The notes beneath the pieces were generated by a model. The model was not told the DNA's origin. It ran no database searches and saw only the letters and a program-made list of their open reading frames with translations. Positions 5,281 through 5,541 of a DNA stretch of 5,541 bases are shown here, one piece after another. Position 1 is the first letter of the stretch. Each line of letters begins with the position of its first letter. The stretch comes from Bacteroidales bacterium (GTDB lineage: Bacteria; Bacteroidota; Bacteroidia; Bacteroidales; Tenuifilaceae), in contig WBUV01000241.1 in the NCBI GenBank assembly GCA_008933525.1, forward strand, positions 1-5,541. Direction: 5' to 3'. The position numbers and the translations under genes are program-made.

Positions 5281-5541
5281 CTACTCCTTCCCCAAAGTCT
5301 CCAGCAGATGTTGCTTTATGTCCTTTAGCGTGGTGGAATCAATGGAGCGGTTCTCCACTGGAACATCAACCCTTACACGTGTTTCTATTTGAACTGGGGC
5401 TTGGCTTAGTACAATTATCTCGTTGCCGAGCAAAAGGGCTTCGTCAACATCGTGGGTTACGAATATAACCGTTCGCCTGTCGGCCTTCCATAGCTTAGCG
5501 AACGTTTTAATCAGGTTTAGTTTAAGTTTAATGTCTAGCCC
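5281..5541 (-). CDS. ABC transporter ATP-binding protein, C-terminal part (nitrate/sulfonate/taurine type), cut by window edge
   Basis: The minus strand from the window edge encodes 86 residues and a TAG stop (plus-strand 5281-5283). The fragment starts at the D-loop (GLDIKLK, 1-7), just after where the Walker B motif should be. It continues through TVIFVTHDVDEALLL (24-38), which contains the H-loop histidine H30 and the following DVDEA typical of the SsuB/TauB/NrtD family. EIIVLS (41-46) is the last strand of the ATPase core. The rest is the short C-terminal tail (VRVDVPVENR, 57-66). Such ATPases power uptake of sulfonates, nitrate, taurine or thiamine-precursor-like solutes together with a permease and a binding protein, which would lie outside the window. 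Which substrate cannot be told from the fragment. It converges on the disrupted gene with 79 bases between the stop codons. Confidence 0.9.
   Translation of the reverse strand, partial: GLDIKLKLNLIKTFAKLWKADRRTVIFVTHDVDEALLLGNEIIVLSQAPVQIETRVRVDVPVENRSIDSTTLKDIKQHLLETLGKE

Overview
The window is low-GC DNA most consistent with a member of the Bacteroidota. The evidence is the general AT richness, genes with no recognisable Shine-Dalgarno sequence ahead of their starts, a perfect TAnnTTTG-type -7 promoter box upstream of the antiporter gene, and the kinds of repeat present. No rRNA or other marker gene is in the window, so this placement is an inference. No tRNA, rRNA or CRISPR array was seen.

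Layout, left to right. (1) Positions 1-722, minus strand: N-terminal 240 residues of a Na+/H+ antiporter of the CPA superfamily, cut by the window edge, with a candidate promoter at 745-781. (2) Positions 723-980: AT-rich intergenic DNA. (3) Positions 981-2050: a REP-associated tyrosine transposase (RAYT; IS200/TnpA-like, HUH family) at 1178-1630, embedded in its own palindromic repeats. One plus-oriented unit lies upstream. Four units in alternating orientation (-,+,-,+) lie downstream as a 225-bp tandem duplication, and a decayed unit lies further upstream. Each full unit carries three small hairpins in a fixed order, and the stems show compensatory changes between copies. (4) Positions 2215-3645, plus strand: an atypical short-chain dehydrogenase with a C-terminal DUF2867 domain, collinear with E. 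coli YbjT. (5) Positions 3646-4130: no gene, but a second, unrelated hairpin repeat family (two direct copies and one inverted copy). (6) Positions 4131-5201, plus strand: a very AT-rich gene for a Zn-finger-like protein of unknown function. It is interrupted by an in-frame TAG at 4584-4586 after which the same frame stays open for 204 codons, so it looks like a freshly broken gene. (7) Positions 5281-5541, minus strand: C-terminal 86 residues of an ABC transporter ATPase of the nitrate/sulfonate/taurine type.

The genes do not form an operon or pathway. Two ordinary chromosomal genes (antiporter and ABC ATPase) flank an accessory stretch made of a RAYT/REP element, a standalone oxidoreductase, a MITE-like repeat cluster and a probably transferred, now disrupted gene. 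The most notable system is the RAYT with its mirrored three-hairpin repeat units. The next is the single-stop disruption of the AT-rich gene.
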